Counted from the first letter of the stretch, positions 14,126 to 28,900 are shown. The stretch is 64,000 nucleotides of DNA from Siniperca chuatsi (GCF_020085105.1 NC_058046.1:24269675-24333674), one strand, 5' to 3'. Numbers and translations: made by a program. Notes: generated from the sequence alone by a model not told the origin.

Positions 14126-15784
14126 TTTACAGTACAGCTTGCAGGAGACGTCAGTAAGTTAAGTTCATGCCAAAATACAAAGTCAGTTCACTGAGCAGTG
14201 TTGGTTGGAAAACTAAGATGAAGTACCAAAAGTTGGCATTAAATATTTGGTCAGATCTTTTGTCTTTTACTTATTATTTAATCAGATATTTACTGATTTA
14301 AATCATAATTTTGCACATTTGTGATTTTATTTAGGCAATGTTCATGTACAGCTGCTTGTATTTGGACAACATTTGACATTTGAGAAGTTTGATTCCTTTT
14401 GTTAAATGAAAAAAAGGGTTTTGTCATGTTTATATTCCTCACAATAAAGTTTTGTCAACACAGGAGCTCATAGCTGTGACCCGAATTTTATCTTTACACT
14501 TCAAGACTATTTTCTTCAGTTTTACATGCTTAACTACAGTGATTGTGCATTCTACTCCAAGCGTTGCCAAAACTCAGGTGACCTACACTCAGAACTGTGA
14601 CTGGAGGCATCATGAGTAAACACTAAAGCTGCTGCTCTGCTAATGTGCTGCTTTCACTATGCTGCCTGTGTAGACATGGCGTAACGTATCGAAAGGTATC
14701 AGTACCAAAACTCAGGAATTGCATCTGCATTACTATTAAAAAACTTCAAGCGATACCCAGCCCTATACCCATGTGGCAGGTAGACCAAAATACATGCCAC
14801 TCTGAACCTAGAGACCGTTTTCTAAAGCAATATTTTACCTTTCAACAAAACAGTCAAATACCAGTGTAACATCAAAAAGGTTGGTTATTCAGTAAGACAC
14901 TGGTGACAATTTGTTGATACAGGCGGAGAAAGCACTCTGTGCCCTGTCATTGCATGTCGGATGACAACAGTGCCAGGATCCAACCCACTCATTATAATCA
15001 TTATTTCAAGGAAGGGAAGAGGCCTATAGCTCATATCCTTTCATTGCCATTATATCCCGCCACAGAACGATGCAAGCAGACAAAGACAACTGTTGTCAAC
15101 ATGAAATGCAGCACAATTCAGAAAACAAAAGAATGCCACAATAATCAAAGCCGAAACCACATGAATAAATACCCAGACCTGTTCATGATGTGATAATATA
15201 TCTGCATTATTACAAATATTTGGCATTTGAATAAAAAAAAACAGCATTTTTACCACGTGTGTGCCTATCAGCCAACTTTCACTGGAATGAATGGATGTGA
15301 TTTGGCTCTGTGCTTCTGCAATCAGTGCGTCTTGTTTAAACTGAAATGGATTTCTTCTCACCCCAGTATAGTTCAGCCAAGAGGCATGCAGCCTCTCTAA
15401 AAAAAAAACTGAAGAGAGAAAAAAAACCCACACACATGCACATCTGAAAATCTCAGTCTTAAGCACTCTTTTACCATCGCTACCGGCTATGGCAAAATGG
15501 CCCCACATTATCAGGGGATTAATGATTACTTCACAAACTGGGTGTGAAACAAAACAGCCTGAATAAGCAGAGAGAAATAAAAGCTGATCACAGGAGTGGG
15601 AGATGAGAATAAAAGAGGAATGTTAAATCAACGAGATTTAAATGGGAGTTGCAGTTGGATTTGCGGGGTTGATGGCTTCCCTATCTGGGTGTCAAGCATG
15701 TACCGTGGGTGTGCTAAACAACATCCAAACATCCCCAAATCCCCCAGGCGCCTTTTGAGCGGCAAAAGAATCTGGGAAAGGGAC

Positions 15785-16165
15785 TGGCTGAGGATAACAG
15801 GAATGGAGGTTGGGGGGGGAGGGTGGTGGAAGAGGGAGATATACAGTGTGTAATACGGAGAGAGAATCAATGGGTCCCTTCGGAGCAAATAAAAGCCATG
15901 ACATCATCGTATGGCAAGGAGCAAGGAGTGGGGTGGCGAGGAGTAGGGGGAGAGAGAGGGAGAAGGGAGAGACGAGAGCACCCACAGTCACCCATTCTGC
16001 CTCTCGGGGCCCATCCTCTGGAATGGATAAGAGCCGAACAATGCGCCCTCAATGAATGGGATCCCAAATCCCACAGGAGAAAAACAAATCACCAGTGGGA
16101 AAGGGGGAGGGCGAGGGAGAGATGGAGAAAGAGACAGAGAGAGATTGAGAGAGAAAGGGAGGCCC
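15785..16165. repeat. GA-rich purine tracts within COMMD10 intron
   Basis: Three nearly pure purine blocks on the plus strand (15805-15843, 15937-15978, 16096-16162) around a high-complexity core, which produce several overlapping chance frames on both strands. Confidence 0.8.
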
Positions 16166-17614
16166 TTAAAAAGATGTGCACACAAAGCAACAAAGCATCT
16201 TGAGACATGTAGAGCAAGGCAAGTAGAGATTGAGACAAAGCTGCCTTTGTCCCTCCTGGCTGGTGGGTGGCTTGGTGTGAAGGATTTGAACGTGGTAGCA
16301 TTTACATCAGAGCTCTCCAATATATTGATCGGGCCATGTAATCCCTCAAATGATAAGTGAAGGTTGGATCTACTCTGGGTGGGTTGTTTGTTGGGTTTAC
16401 ATGACAAGAGCATGTGGGAGGCAGGACCAGGGGTTTACGTAACTTGTCAGATGAGCTTTGAGTTGCGTTTAAAGTTTGGCCTGCTGCTTGTGATGCTGGT
16501 TTGACGGAGACACGTGAGGCAGGGAGGGATGCTTAGGGAGCCTCTGATCACAGCACCTTCTCGCAGAAGTCAAAATGGGATGTTTAATTGCATTCCTCAT
16601 CACATAGTGTTAATAAATAAAGTCACAGCCTTCACTGGGTGGGCTCAATATGTGTGCGTGAGTGTGTACGTGTCTGTGTGTTTTCATGCAAGTGTGTGTG
16701 CGTTTGAACAAAGAGCTTCCGTTCCTCCGTGATTACAGCACTGGTGCTGTAAGCCAGAACAGAGAAAATAAATTTGAATCACAAAAAGAAAAGTCTTTCA
16801 TGTCTGATGCTTTGATAACAAAAACAAGCAGGTTTCCAGAAACTAGAATTAGTAGGCTTACAATTCGGAGCTAGCTGGGGACAACTTGACACAAAAATTT
16901 CAAACAACAAATGGAAGATTCGCTCATGAATGAGTCACAAATTAAAGAAAAGAAAGGAAGAATTACGTTATGACATTTATTTTTGAGATCAATAAAAAAA
17001 GGAAGATGCTGGAAAAAGAAGCAGTGCATGTGTTGAGGTAGAATAATGCGAACGTGAAAGTGTCAATGAAGCCGCTCCACTCTGATCTGGCAGAAATATG
17101 ATCTTTCTGACAATTCAGATGCACTTGCGTATGAATGAGCACAATTAACAGCAGGGCTTCTATGATGCTTATAGACACTCCTCCTATGAGAAATTTAAAA
17201 CAAGATACAGCTGGAGCTGTTATTTAAGTCCCACATTTTACTGAAAGTATACTGAACTACATTGGCATCATTTCCATCAGAAACAATGAGGGAAAGAAAA
17301 ACTTATTTTCTCTTCTCAGGGGCTACAAGACAAGGACAGTCGACAAACTACAGTTTCATGTTTCAATATATTGATTTGGTTGTACAATGTGACATTTAAG
17401 AAAGAACTGTGTGCAATTAAAATGCAGGAAAGATACTTCTGGATTGAAAAAGAGATGGTACAAAACTGACACCAGACATTAACCAGAAGTCCAGGGCACA
17501 AGAGTCAAAAATCATTGCCTGAGAGCATACTGAAGTAACCTGGAGCCAAACACATTATCTCTACCAGCTCAGAGGTGCTGACCCTGACCTTTAACCTCAA
17601 GGTAAAGAGTTGGA

Positions 17615-17965
17615 GTAAGGCAGCAACTAACAATTATTTTCATTATCGATTCATCTCAACAATTTTTTTAAAACAATAAATTAATCGATTAGTCCACAGA
17701 ATATCCCTGAGCTCAAAATGAAGTCCTTAAATAGCTTGTTTTGTCTGGATAACAGTCCAAAAGCCAAACATATTCACTTTAAAAATTTTATAAATACATT
17801 TCATATTCAAATTTGAATGATACAAAACAGACAAGCACAGCGAATCCTCACATTTGAGAAGCTAGAGCAACAGCAAATATTTGGCATTTTAGCTTGATAA
17901 ATTACTTAAAAAATCATTTGATTATTCAAATTGTTGTTGTCATTTCAGCACTAAAGGGAAGTAAA
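17615..17965. repeat. Full copy of AT-rich dispersed repeat (ATCGATTA family)
   Basis: AGCAACTAACAATTATTTTC, ATTAATCGATTAGTCCACAG, CTTGTTTTGTCTGGATAACA, then TTTGAGAAGCTAGAGCAACA and AATATTTGGCATTTTAGCTT. It is the most complete of several copies in the window. Confidence 0.65.
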
Positions 17966-19969
17966 AAATAATTTAAGACTGGGAATTATACATGTACTCA
18001 GGAGTTGTTATTTGAATCAAAATGCCACAAAAGTCTACAAAGTCATTCTCAAGTTCATTATCAACAACTTTTAGAGTAAATTGGGAACTACAGCTCTGGC
18101 AGAAAGCTTGCTCACAAATTTTGATTGAATGTTTGAGGGCCATAGGAGAAACATAAGAAAAATCTGTTTGGGATTTTGTTTTAAAGCTGCATTTAGTAAA
18201 TTTTTCCCTTTTGCGGTTTGAAACTCAAAAGAGCTTTGCTTTATCAATTCTCATCAAGTCTGTCTGAAGCTATCAGCTAAATATATTCTTTGAAGTCTGA
18301 GCCAGCATGTAGAAGCTACATTAGCTCACTAGCTCTTACCCCGTGCCTTTGCGGCCTAGCGTGTCTACAATAAATATTGAAATTGGCGGTGACTGCCTTG
18401 CAAGTGGATGTTCTGTATTATAAATGTCACCATACCCTTGGTCGGCGGAGCAGTGGCTCGTTCTAATGCCACAGGACAGAGACACAGAAAGAGAGCGAGA
18501 CACCATGAGCGGCAAGGGATTTCAACTTTCAGACTCATCAAAGCGACATCAGAGCGCCTACTTGCATGTTTATGAATAAAAAAAGAAGATGGATACTGTG
18601 GAAAAAAGAGGGCTAAAATGTCAGTGGTAGAAGGCCACAAAAGGAAAGAACAAAGAGAGAAAGTGAGGCAGCACTCTGTTTAACAGTGCGCCCAGGGTGC
18701 CCCAAGCTCATCACATCATATCTGTTGCATATTTCTGGAAGAAGGTAGGTCTTATAATGTCAGCTGTAGTCCATGACGATGCCCACGACCATATCTCTTT
18801 CGCTCCAAATGATTTGTCAATGCCAGGCAGCGTTTTAAAACAAACAAGGACAGATTGTGCTAGATACTATAAGTACTGCTAAAAATATGATATCCACTCA
18901 TTAAAAGCCTCCTAATTCTCTTTCCATCAGATATTGAATTTGTTCTGCCTGTTATATACTATACCTGGAGCTTTCTACTGCACAAATTAATGGTGGAACT
19001 AATGTATCAATGCATCAATGCTTAGCTGCTGATTCTGTGGCCACATATTTTGAAATATGACCAATGGCCCTGTAAATGCTTACCTCAATCACATATTGAA
19101 TGTTTTATTTATAATGTTATTATCTTTGTCCTCTAGCATATTTGTTTTCTATATGTTGTTTGTTTTAAAATGTTCAATAAAAAGTTGATCACAAAAAAAC
19201 AATCATTGTGTTAAAACCACAAATGATGGTTTATTACATTGCTCTTTCATTCCAAAACGTGAGCTTGCTAAACACTGTGTAGCTGAATCATAAAGTTGGA
19301 AAGACTCAAACTGCTGTCAACTCATTCAGGCTTTCACCACTCAAGCTTGTTCAACCCCATTGTAGAGAACTGTGTGTGTGTCTTGGAGATTTTACCGCAG
19401 AACCAAACATATAAACCTACAAAACCAATAATTTTGTCCCAGTTTTTGTCTCTTGTATAATCCTTGTGCGTCATGTTCTGAGGTCTCTTTTACCTCAGCA
19501 AGAGACCATGAGCGGCACAGATATAAAGTGAGGAAGAAACTACACAGCAACTTCAAATTTTGTGTGAAAGAGATGTGTATGTGCTACACAATTCAGCAGC
19601 CAAGACAACAAGGTACACACGCACCAGGTAGCGGGCAGAAAGCCACCTATTGGCGTTTTTAATTGCTTCTCTTCAAGCACATCTTTATCCCACAAAGACC
19701 AAACTTCTGCAAACAACACACCTCCAAATTAAAATAGGTAGTGCTGTACTTCTAATCTGCAGTGCTTATAGCGTGCTTAGCAAAACCCCTCTTAAAAGCG
19801 CAGATTCTTGGTGTTTTTTTGTGTGTTTATGAATGGGAAACTCTGCACACCATTAATAACATACCTACATGCATCTATTATTACCACTACTCTACTGCCA
19901 TAGTATAGTTCACATGTCCCACAATGAATTGCAAAGGAAATTCACACAAATACCCCACTCTCCTCCACG

Positions 19970-20160
19970 TTTCATCTTTGTTGTCACCTGTATCCTTCTC
20001 TTCATCTTCATCCTCTCCCACTGGCATCTCTCAGTTGTCATTCTCCTGTTGTCATCATCTTCTTGCCTCTATTCTTCGTCCTTCCTATCACGTTCCCCTG
20101 CATCCTCGTCTTCTTCCTTCTATCCCCTGCTCAGATCCTGTTTTGTTTTTTCCTTCTGAC
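19970..20160. repeat. CT-rich tract
   Basis: Plus strand rich in TCTTC/TCCTC words without strict periodicity. A second similar tract lies at 20810-20945. No gene; open frames here are compositional. Confidence 0.7.
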
Positions 20161-22860
20161 AGCAGATCACTTAAGTCTTTTTCTGTCTCAGCTGCTTCTC
20201 CTTTGGGATAAAAAACAAGCTATGCAACAGGTCTCATGTCATATCTACACTGAATGAGGCCATTTCCACCCATCCTTATGAGGATAAACAAGAGATCTCA
20301 CTCCTGAAGCATTAAGGGGTATGTGTGAGAACATTTACTTGTGTGCAGATGTACTGCAATGCTTCCTCAGTACAGTTTCCATATAGGAAACAGCAACTTT
20401 CCACTGAACCCGATACAAAATCAATTTAGGGAAATAGCAGCTCCCCTGAGTGGGGTGGTAAACTGACTGCTGCATGGAAGCAGAAACAAATTTATAAATT
20501 CAGTTTATGTTGTTAGTCCACACATTTTGGAGGCAGAGGAGGAAAGAAATCTCCCTGACAATAAATATTTAAAGGAAATCTTAAAATCCTAAAAAGCAGT
20601 CCACTCATTTCTCCAAATATGTCATCTAACATCTCCTCCACCGTACTGTAGATATACTGTATGTCACATATTGTTTGATGACGGAGATATGAAGCTCTCT
20701 GGCAGTCCTCCTCCTCAGGGAGAGTGCTAATGAAGCAGGAGGCTGGTCAAATGGGAGAGTCTCTAACTCTCCACTTGGGTTCCAAGCAATCAATAATATA
20801 CAGACGGCCACCCTCGCCTTCCTCTCCTTCTCTTTCATTTTCTTTCCTTTATCCTCTTCATCTTCATTATTTTGCTCCCTGTGTCCTTTTTTTTATTTGT
20901 TTTCACCTCCTCTCCCTCTCCCTTACATCTCCCCTCCCCTGACCTTTGTCACCTATCTCCTATTTGCAGTTTTGCTTTCCCCTATCTTTTAGACAGCTGG
21001 CAGTGAGGGTATTATAAATCTGCCTTGTAATTAGTATGACACTTGCAGCTGATTTTCATTTCTATTCACAACTAATTTACTTCATCGCAGTGTTTTGACA
21101 TTCCAGAAGTTGCACTGAGAAATTCTCAGAGAGTTTGGAAGAAAACAAACTTACTGTCAGGAAACTCTAATCAGAAAACTGTGCACACCCAAACTGCCTT
21201 AATACAAAGTTAAACGAGGTATCCTATCCATCTCTCAGATACTTTACTGCCCCTGAGGGACGCTATCCAACCTGTGAGACAACAGTGCCCCCTGCAGCTC
21301 ACCAGAAGATGTACACCTTAGTAATGTTACGTGAAGTTGATCCCTCTACACTTTAAAACCAGCCTTGTTTTAGCCCCCCAGCTATCTCCTCCAACAAGGG
21401 GAATTGTGTAAGGGGATTTAAATAAATTAATGCCTCTTTTGCTAGCCTAGGGAAAACACAGCAGAAAATAGTCCAAAACAAAATAAAATTCCTACTGCTG
21501 TCACATTCACAAAGATAAAGAAAAACATATATTTTTTCTAGCTTACGCCTATAGGCCCACATTTAAGACAGCAGCAATTTGAATATGTCATGCCTAATTC
21601 CACGATTAGGCTGAGCCGGCATTCTCTAGGGAGTGAATACAAAGCAGCGTGTAAGAAAGACACTTGACTAGTCAGCTGGAACAACACTATCCAGGCTCGG
21701 GGGATAATCAGTCCCACCATTTTGAGACAAAACTGCTTTAAAAGAAACCAGTCAATTGCCTGAAGGCCATAACTAAAAATGTTCAGTATCCATGCCAACA
21801 AAGAGCAGTCCTGTGTAGCATTTACAATCTGTAGAACATATATTCAAACATTTGTCGAAACATCAACAGCACTTGATTAATCTTATCTCACCAGGTATGC
21901 GTTTGTTTTTGAGGTTGTTAGAAGAATCAAATCATTAAGTCTAGATTAAATATTTCAATCAAATCACATACTTCAAAGGTTGAAAATCATTTAATGTGAA
22001 AAAGAAACTGCTTTTTGAGTTCTCACTCCTTTTGCTACAGCAGCAGAGCAATCCTTCTCCCAGTGGTAAAGACAGAAATGAGTGAGGGCTCATGAGGTCT
22101 TGGCTATTAAAACAACTACATAGCATTAGCTAATTGGGATCCAAACAAACTCTGCTGAATACAAATTAATGGAAAGAGGGAAACGCTATAGTGGAAAATC
22201 TAAAGTCAAAACCCTAATTGTATCATGTTTCTTTTTATAAATACACATATTTAGGGCTAGGCCTCAGTAGGATGCTGCACCAAAATCTTTATGTAATACT
22301 TTGTTTTAAGACACTAATATCTCTATGCAAAGATTCAGTATTAAGAACATACATAAGGAAATCATAACTAATCATCACTATGACCTCAATAAGGCAGACA
22401 TCTAGACAAAATCTAAAATATATTGTAAACATGCCTGGATACTGTGCATAAATGGATACAGTTCAACACTAGCTACAGTACTGCCCAATTCTAGCTACAG
22501 AGTCAGTCTCTCAAGAGAAGAAAAGAGACCCTGGAGGTTTCAGATAACAAGCTCCCTGATCTCTGGTCTTTACACTACAGTTACTCTGGAGCCAGATGTA
22601 CGTCTACCTCTGGGTCAAGACAGACACCAGTGGGATTACCATCTATTAGCAAAGAAAGAGGGACAGATTGGAGATGCTTCTCATTTGGCATAAACACAGA
22701 ACACTTCTCTGATTACAGTGGATAATAAGGTTTTTTCTTTAGTAGTTAGTGTGTTTACAATATTGATGAGTGAATGGTAAGAGAAGCAGAGCAAGAAAAA
22801 TAATGACAGTTGTGTACACTGTGTATGTGTGTGTGTGAGTGTGAATGTGTCAGTTCACAC

Positions 22861-22971
22861 CTCAGAGTCTTCACTGTGGAGCCCCAATTGGAGGACAGCA
22901 CTGGGAGACTGCAGTCTAGCTTGGCTGGACTGGGCCATCTGCAGGTTCAGCTGCCAGCCGACATACTCCAG
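22861..22971 (-). CDS. commd10: COMMD10 exon 5 (COMM domain)
   Basis: 111 bases (37 codons, phase 0) between a gtgtttcag acceptor and a gtgtgaac donor. It encodes [20 protein letters not shown] and ends LGLHSEDSE. The W-Q-L-N-L-Q-M core is the hallmark of COMM domains. The frame remains open into the next, unseen exon. Confidence 0.95.
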
Positions 22972-25900
22972 CTGAAACACACCAATGGAGCCAGTTTTTC
23001 TTAAATATTAACAGATTCGTAATAAAGCCTCACACTTAAATTGAATGAATGCCCTAGACACATTTTCAAAGACTCTATGAAAAACTCTAATGTAGCACTT
23101 TCCCCACAAAATGACAGTGGAAGCATAAAGAAATATGTATTTTTTTGTGTATAATGATATTTTATTAATCCTTTTATCCTCATTTTGTTCTCACTACTTA
23201 ACCTAGATTTTTCACTGTTCACCTGATTATTCTTATTGCTTTATGTCTTCAAAGCACTTTATCATCACTGATTTTGATAAGTGCTACATTAATCAACCTT
23301 TTTATAATATAATTATCATAAATGAAAACATGCAAATAGAAAACACTACCAACCAAACTTATCTTACTTATCGTAATAGTTGCGGATTAATTTTCTTTTG
23401 GTGGACTAATTGATTCATCTGGATTTTTTTGACATATTGTTGGCACTTTTGTGTTCCTATTCTATGACTGAAAATCCAGTTTTACAAGAATAACAAGTTT
23501 CTTTAGCTGAAAATGGAGTGTGCACAAGGTATTAATGGCTTGTTTGCTGACCATGTGATGACCAGATGACCTATAGCCAACAGTATTACTAGAAGTCACG
23601 GTATTATCACACTTATGAATATGGTCAATATCATAGACATAAAGATTTACTACTGTAGAACTTTTTTTAATCAGAATCAGAATCAGAATCACAAATACTT
23701 TATTGATCCCCGAAGGGAAACTCTTTGTTACAGCAGTTTGCCCTTACGTCAGTGCACACAGGAAAAAGTACTAGCAAAAAATATAATACAATACAATATA
23801 ATACAGGTGGAGCTACAGCAACAGGCAGCATGCACTTTGGCGCATGAGCACTATCCTATGCGCAATATCCTATCCCAATCTCCTCAAAGTTAAAATTACC
23901 TTGCTTCCAAGCTGCAGGTTGTCAGATTATTATTCTCAATTTTAGTCAGATGTAGCAGCGTGATAGATTAGCAGCACTGAGTCAAGGCAGAGCAGTTCAG
24001 TGTTTTATGATGCAGAGAGAGGCCATAATAATAAACCATGTGTGACTTATTGGGTCTGGATGCTTCCATAGCATCAGAGGACAGGTGTGAGGTGGGGACA
24101 GGCTGGGTCACATTATTCATGACTGGAGCAACATCCACATTAGCATGAATAAACATCGCAACTCTATGATGTGTCACATAAATCAAATAAATTAAATGAA
24201 ATAAATACATATGCTGTATTTTAATATTATGTAATATATAAATGATTGAATAAAATACCAATCACAAAACAAATAGTAAAGTACCTTATTAATGTATTTC
24301 CAGTCTAATTTATTTCTGTATTTCCTGCTCCATCATATGTAAATATTATTTAGTAGGTATGTTTTCTGGGACTTGTAGCAATACAAGTAGGAGTTAAAAA
24401 GAAAAGCATGTAATCAAAGGAATCATCACTGTTTACTGCAGAGGAAGACTAATCTCTGTAAACAGCAGAGTTAATTAAAATAGCAACTGGGCTGGCCAAT
24501 CAGACAACTGGCAGTAAAGGTTAACTGGGACATCCTGTCAAGTAAAGAAATTCAAATGACCAGCACACCTCAACAACAATCACTACGGAGAGAAATTAGT
24601 CTCAATACTGGTGATGCATCAATGTGCATCAAAGCCGGACGTCGGAGTGTCTCACCAACATCCACCATGTTAAACCCAACATGCATTTGTGGATCGGAGG
24701 CTATGAAAAGAGTCTCCACGCATGTTGTTCAGGTGATCCGTGCACACACATTTAACAATCTGTAAATAAATAGACATTTGAATGTGCAGGAAGGGTTTTA
24801 AAAGCAAATGTTATTAGATTAATGAACTTGAAATTGGAAATATATAATTAGAATGCTGACATTTGTTCAAGCTGGGTTGTATTTAGTCGTAAAATTGTTT
24901 TGCATTTGTTCAAATTGGCTGGTATTTGTTTGCGGGTTGGAAAAGCGTTTGTGAACACCATAAATTACTCACAAATCGTAATAAACATTTGTAAATCTTG
25001 TTATTATTTGTGGATCAGCAAACATGTATTTGTCACCAGTTTTGAGATTAATTTCTCTTCATAGTTCACTCCTAGCTTGATCACTACCTGCATGTGTTTA
25101 ACTGATAGTGTGTCTTGTAGGACAAAGGGTGAGAATTGTATGACATATCATATTCAGCTAATATGAAGAAAAAAAACGACAAGGTGACAATTAGTGTGTT
25201 TACTGGTTTCTTAAATGGCAAAGGTGTAAATTCTGTAAAAGAGAAAAGTCTCAGAAATGACTAAACACAAATCCCTGCTATCTATTCAATAGAAAAAGTG
25301 GATGAGAAAACACTCGACTATTGCCCAAAGTCAAAGCAGTAGCAGAGGTCATCTTGAGGATCAATGGCTGTCGCAGCCTTCTGCTGGCAGCAACAAATTC
25401 ATGGGGGAAAGAAAGATGACTCGCGAGACTCAGGCAGGTGAGACTTCTTAATGTATGACAGCAGCAACAACTCCAACATAATGTGACTGATGCGTATATG
25501 CTGCTTATTTATTCTGTGTTAGATCTTCATTCCCTTGACTTTGAAAGCAATGCTGTTTGAAGTGTCACTCCCTAATCAAGTTATAGATAGGAACAAGTTT
25601 TAAAATTAATGTGACAACTTGTGGGAGCTGCGAGAGAACTCTTTGTAATCCAAACAGCTGGAATGAATTCACACAAAAGCAGGTCAGTCTTAATATGGAT
25701 GAAATGTTCAATGTTGAGACTCAATTTAGTATAAAATGACTATAATGTCTTACTAAACAGTGAGTGTAAAGGGATATAACAGTGTGAAAAATAGCCTATA
25801 ATTACTCAGTGTCTGGGAGTGGATAAATCTTACACTTTAGAGACATAGTCAGGTTCAGGTTAAAACGGTGTCATGGTAGTTGTAGGCAAAGTTTGTGCTG

Positions 25901-28900
25901 AAAAACAGTCTGACGGTAACAAGGACCGAAAAAATAAACTTGTTTATTAGCCTTACCTTCTTTGGGGCAAAGATATTGTGCTTTAGTCTCTCCACCAGCT
26001 CAGGTCCAGCAGTGGCCCAGGTTTGAGAGAACATCTCAGCCTTGTCTGGGTTTAGATGAACTGCCTCCAGCTGTTGCTGCAGAGAGGCCGGCTTTACATT
26101 ATGATACACTGCCTGCAGAGGAGAGGAGATACGGGGTAAAATAATGACTGTACAATAAAAGCCACCATTAACCATGTTTTACAGGTGTAACAGATCACTC
26201 TTTCAGTCCTATTCCTATTTACCTCTAACACTCAACTCTACATTGCTATAATACAACAATTCACAATACAACAGTGACCCCAGCTGGAGAAATGGGCGAA
26301 CAGTGTGATCCACGCAAAAGTTACAGACACTACGGCAATTTCTATCTTTCTTACTTTCTTTAGAGGGAGACTCTTTCTACTTCTCCACATATTGAGTTAT
26401 TGAAAATATGCACTTGAGCAAAGTATACAATGTCAACCAGAGATTTGGCCATCTGTGGTAATGTGTCTGTTTTCATGAGCATGGCAGGCAAAGCGATGCA
26501 CACAATTGTAAACTGTGTCCCCTGTCTCCATAAATTGTCTCTTGAGAGCACCTGCACAGTTACTGTAGATAATAATAATAATAACAACCCCAGGAGGTAA
26601 ATAAAAAATGGACAGAAATGTCTCTGCTTGCATTGAAACAACATATCTAAGTCAGAGTCATCATATTTCCTCTTTTCCATAAATGGAAATCCTCATACAG
26701 AGCCTTTTTATTATTTGGCCTCCTCCATCACATCTAATACCTAAGGTTTACCGCTTAAAAATATTCCTAAAGAACAAAGAGCTCTCATTCAAGAAACTGC
26801 AACCTAGGAAAATTAGCATTTCAATCATGTAATAAGCAAAAATCAGGTAAAATCCTTATAATAATGTCAGATGACCACCCCTCACCTGCTCTAGTATAAA
26901 GGCGACAGTTTCCAGGACTAGATTGAGAGCCTGTTTATCCAATGAGAGAGCAGCCTGAAGTTTTTGCTCCTCTTCTTCACTGAATGTCCTCTCTCCCTGT
27001 GAAGAAAACATACTTTACGGTGTTGATGTAAAAGATCGCCGTTTTCAAGAACTGAAAAATAAATGAAAAGCTACTTTTAAGAATCAAACCTTTGAAAATA
27101 CAAATATAAAAGAATAGATTGTGTTGGTGTCAGGGGCCGGCATATCAGGAACCATTTAAATTCAGTTTAATCAATGGGGTTAAGGGGGGTTTCACTAGTA
27201 AGCGCTCATATGTGTATTCACAGGCAGCATATGATACTCATGATGAAATGCAATTTATCAATACAACTACACAGCAGAGCAGGGTCACTAATGCTGAGAC
27301 TATCAGTCAATTAATCAATTAGACTATTAACAAAACATTTATCAATAAATGTGGATTATTAATTATTTATTTTGGTCAATAATCAAGTAAAAATATCCAA
27401 CATTTAGTTCAGCATCAAAAGAGTCTCTATTCTTTGTTTAATGACATTATTATGAAATGAATACAATGGGCTTTTGTAGTAAAGTAAAAAATCTCTTATA
27501 ATACACAGAACAATAGTAAAAAAAAATGTTAGTTGTAGCTTTGCAAACCAATAATACATCACTTTTTAAACTGAGGTAAAGTGCCTTAGATAAAATTTAA
27601 AAAAGCAAATGCTGTTAAAACAGTGCAACACAGCAAGTGACATAGCAATGACAAAGGTAATTTAAAATGTAATTAAAACATTGAACCAAAATTAAAAATG
27701 AACATTACAAAATATATTAACATGTATTTTGAGAAGAAACAAATTCCTAATAAGATAACATAAAATACAATTTGCCCAATGTGAATAGACTTCCACAGAA
27801 GACATTTTGTCTTGTCAGAGCAGCAAAAGCACAGGTTAAACTGATAAAATTAACAATAGCTCCATTCTAATTAAGTGTAGCAGGAAGCAATGTCAGTCAT
27901 GCAAAACTGTCATTATTAATTTTATTAGTTATATCCGTGTTTCTCCTGCTGTGACATGTCAAAATGTCTATTACATTATAAATTATTTTTAAACAAAATG
28001 GTGAATTACTTTCTCAATGTAAGGCAAAAAATAAAACTAAACAAAAGCTTCTGACAGCCAGCTAAATCTTGTGAAAAACCAGAATGATCGACAGGGCCAG
28101 GCATGTGTGTGCATTCATTAGAGCCAAGTCTGACTGATGTTCCAGTAAGTCATTATGCATGCGCTGCTTTCTCTGGCACCACAGCTTTGCTGCAAAAGCC
28201 TCAAAAGCCTCTTGTCTTTGGCACGGATAACACTGTACAGTCTCTGTACCTTCAGATGAAGCTTTTGTATGATGCGGGAGATCAGCCTGGAGAACTTGTT
28301 CACATCAATCGCGTTGATGAAAGTCACCGCTTCTTTTATGCTGTTTAGAAAGAAGAGTTGTGAGTGTTAATGACAGTGGTGTAGAAAGTTTACTGCCCAA
28401 GTATGATGTTATACATGAAAGGCATTTCACTCTGGCTGTCGGTGAAATTCAAAGTTACCTCTATACATTGGAAACAAACACACATAAACTATAAATACAT
28501 AGCAGTGACAACATACAGAATCAGCAGACAGTAGTGTTTTCTTTCCATTGCAGTAATAAGAGCATCAGTACAAGTGCGGAGAGTGCACAGCAGTCTAAAA
28601 TTAGGTTGTGTGTAGCTAAATTTGAGTATAAAGACTATTACGCACACACAGACATACTGAAGTAAATATGCTGTATACACAACAATTTCTCTAGCTGTCC
28701 ATATGTGCATTTTAAACTAATATACTCCATCAAAAGGAAACATTCAAAATTTTACTCAAGTCAAGTAGTAGTACTACAGACACTTAAGTACTACTGTATT
28801 TAAAATGACCAGTTCTGAAGAATGGTGGATTTTAGGCCTCAGTATCCTATATAAAAACTGGTTTTACACTGGAGACTTTTGTATGTGAGTATGTACAGTA

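Larger units (their letters stand above)
1..22860. other. Gene-free stretch, probably COMMD10 intron 5
   Basis: No exon, RNA gene or complete transposon gene could be supported here. The donor at 22860 opens an intron whose acceptor is not seen, so the stretch is read as a long intron (human COMMD10 also has very long introns). It holds TG microsatellites, purine and pyrimidine tracts, a MITE, several dispersed repeats and some high-complexity segments listed separately. Long reading frames in it are microsatellite or chance frames without codon bias or family resemblance. Confidence 0.6.

Noticed and set aside
15050..15508. 152-codon minus-strand frame
   Set aside because: Aromatic-, Cys- and Ser-rich with no motif, no good start context and no splice partners.
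15596..16413. Cluster of seven overlapping frames up to 141 codons on both strands
   Set aside because: Generated by polypurine/polypyrimidine tracts that lack stops; no recognisable domain or splice-consistent structure. Kept only as a possible regulatory region.
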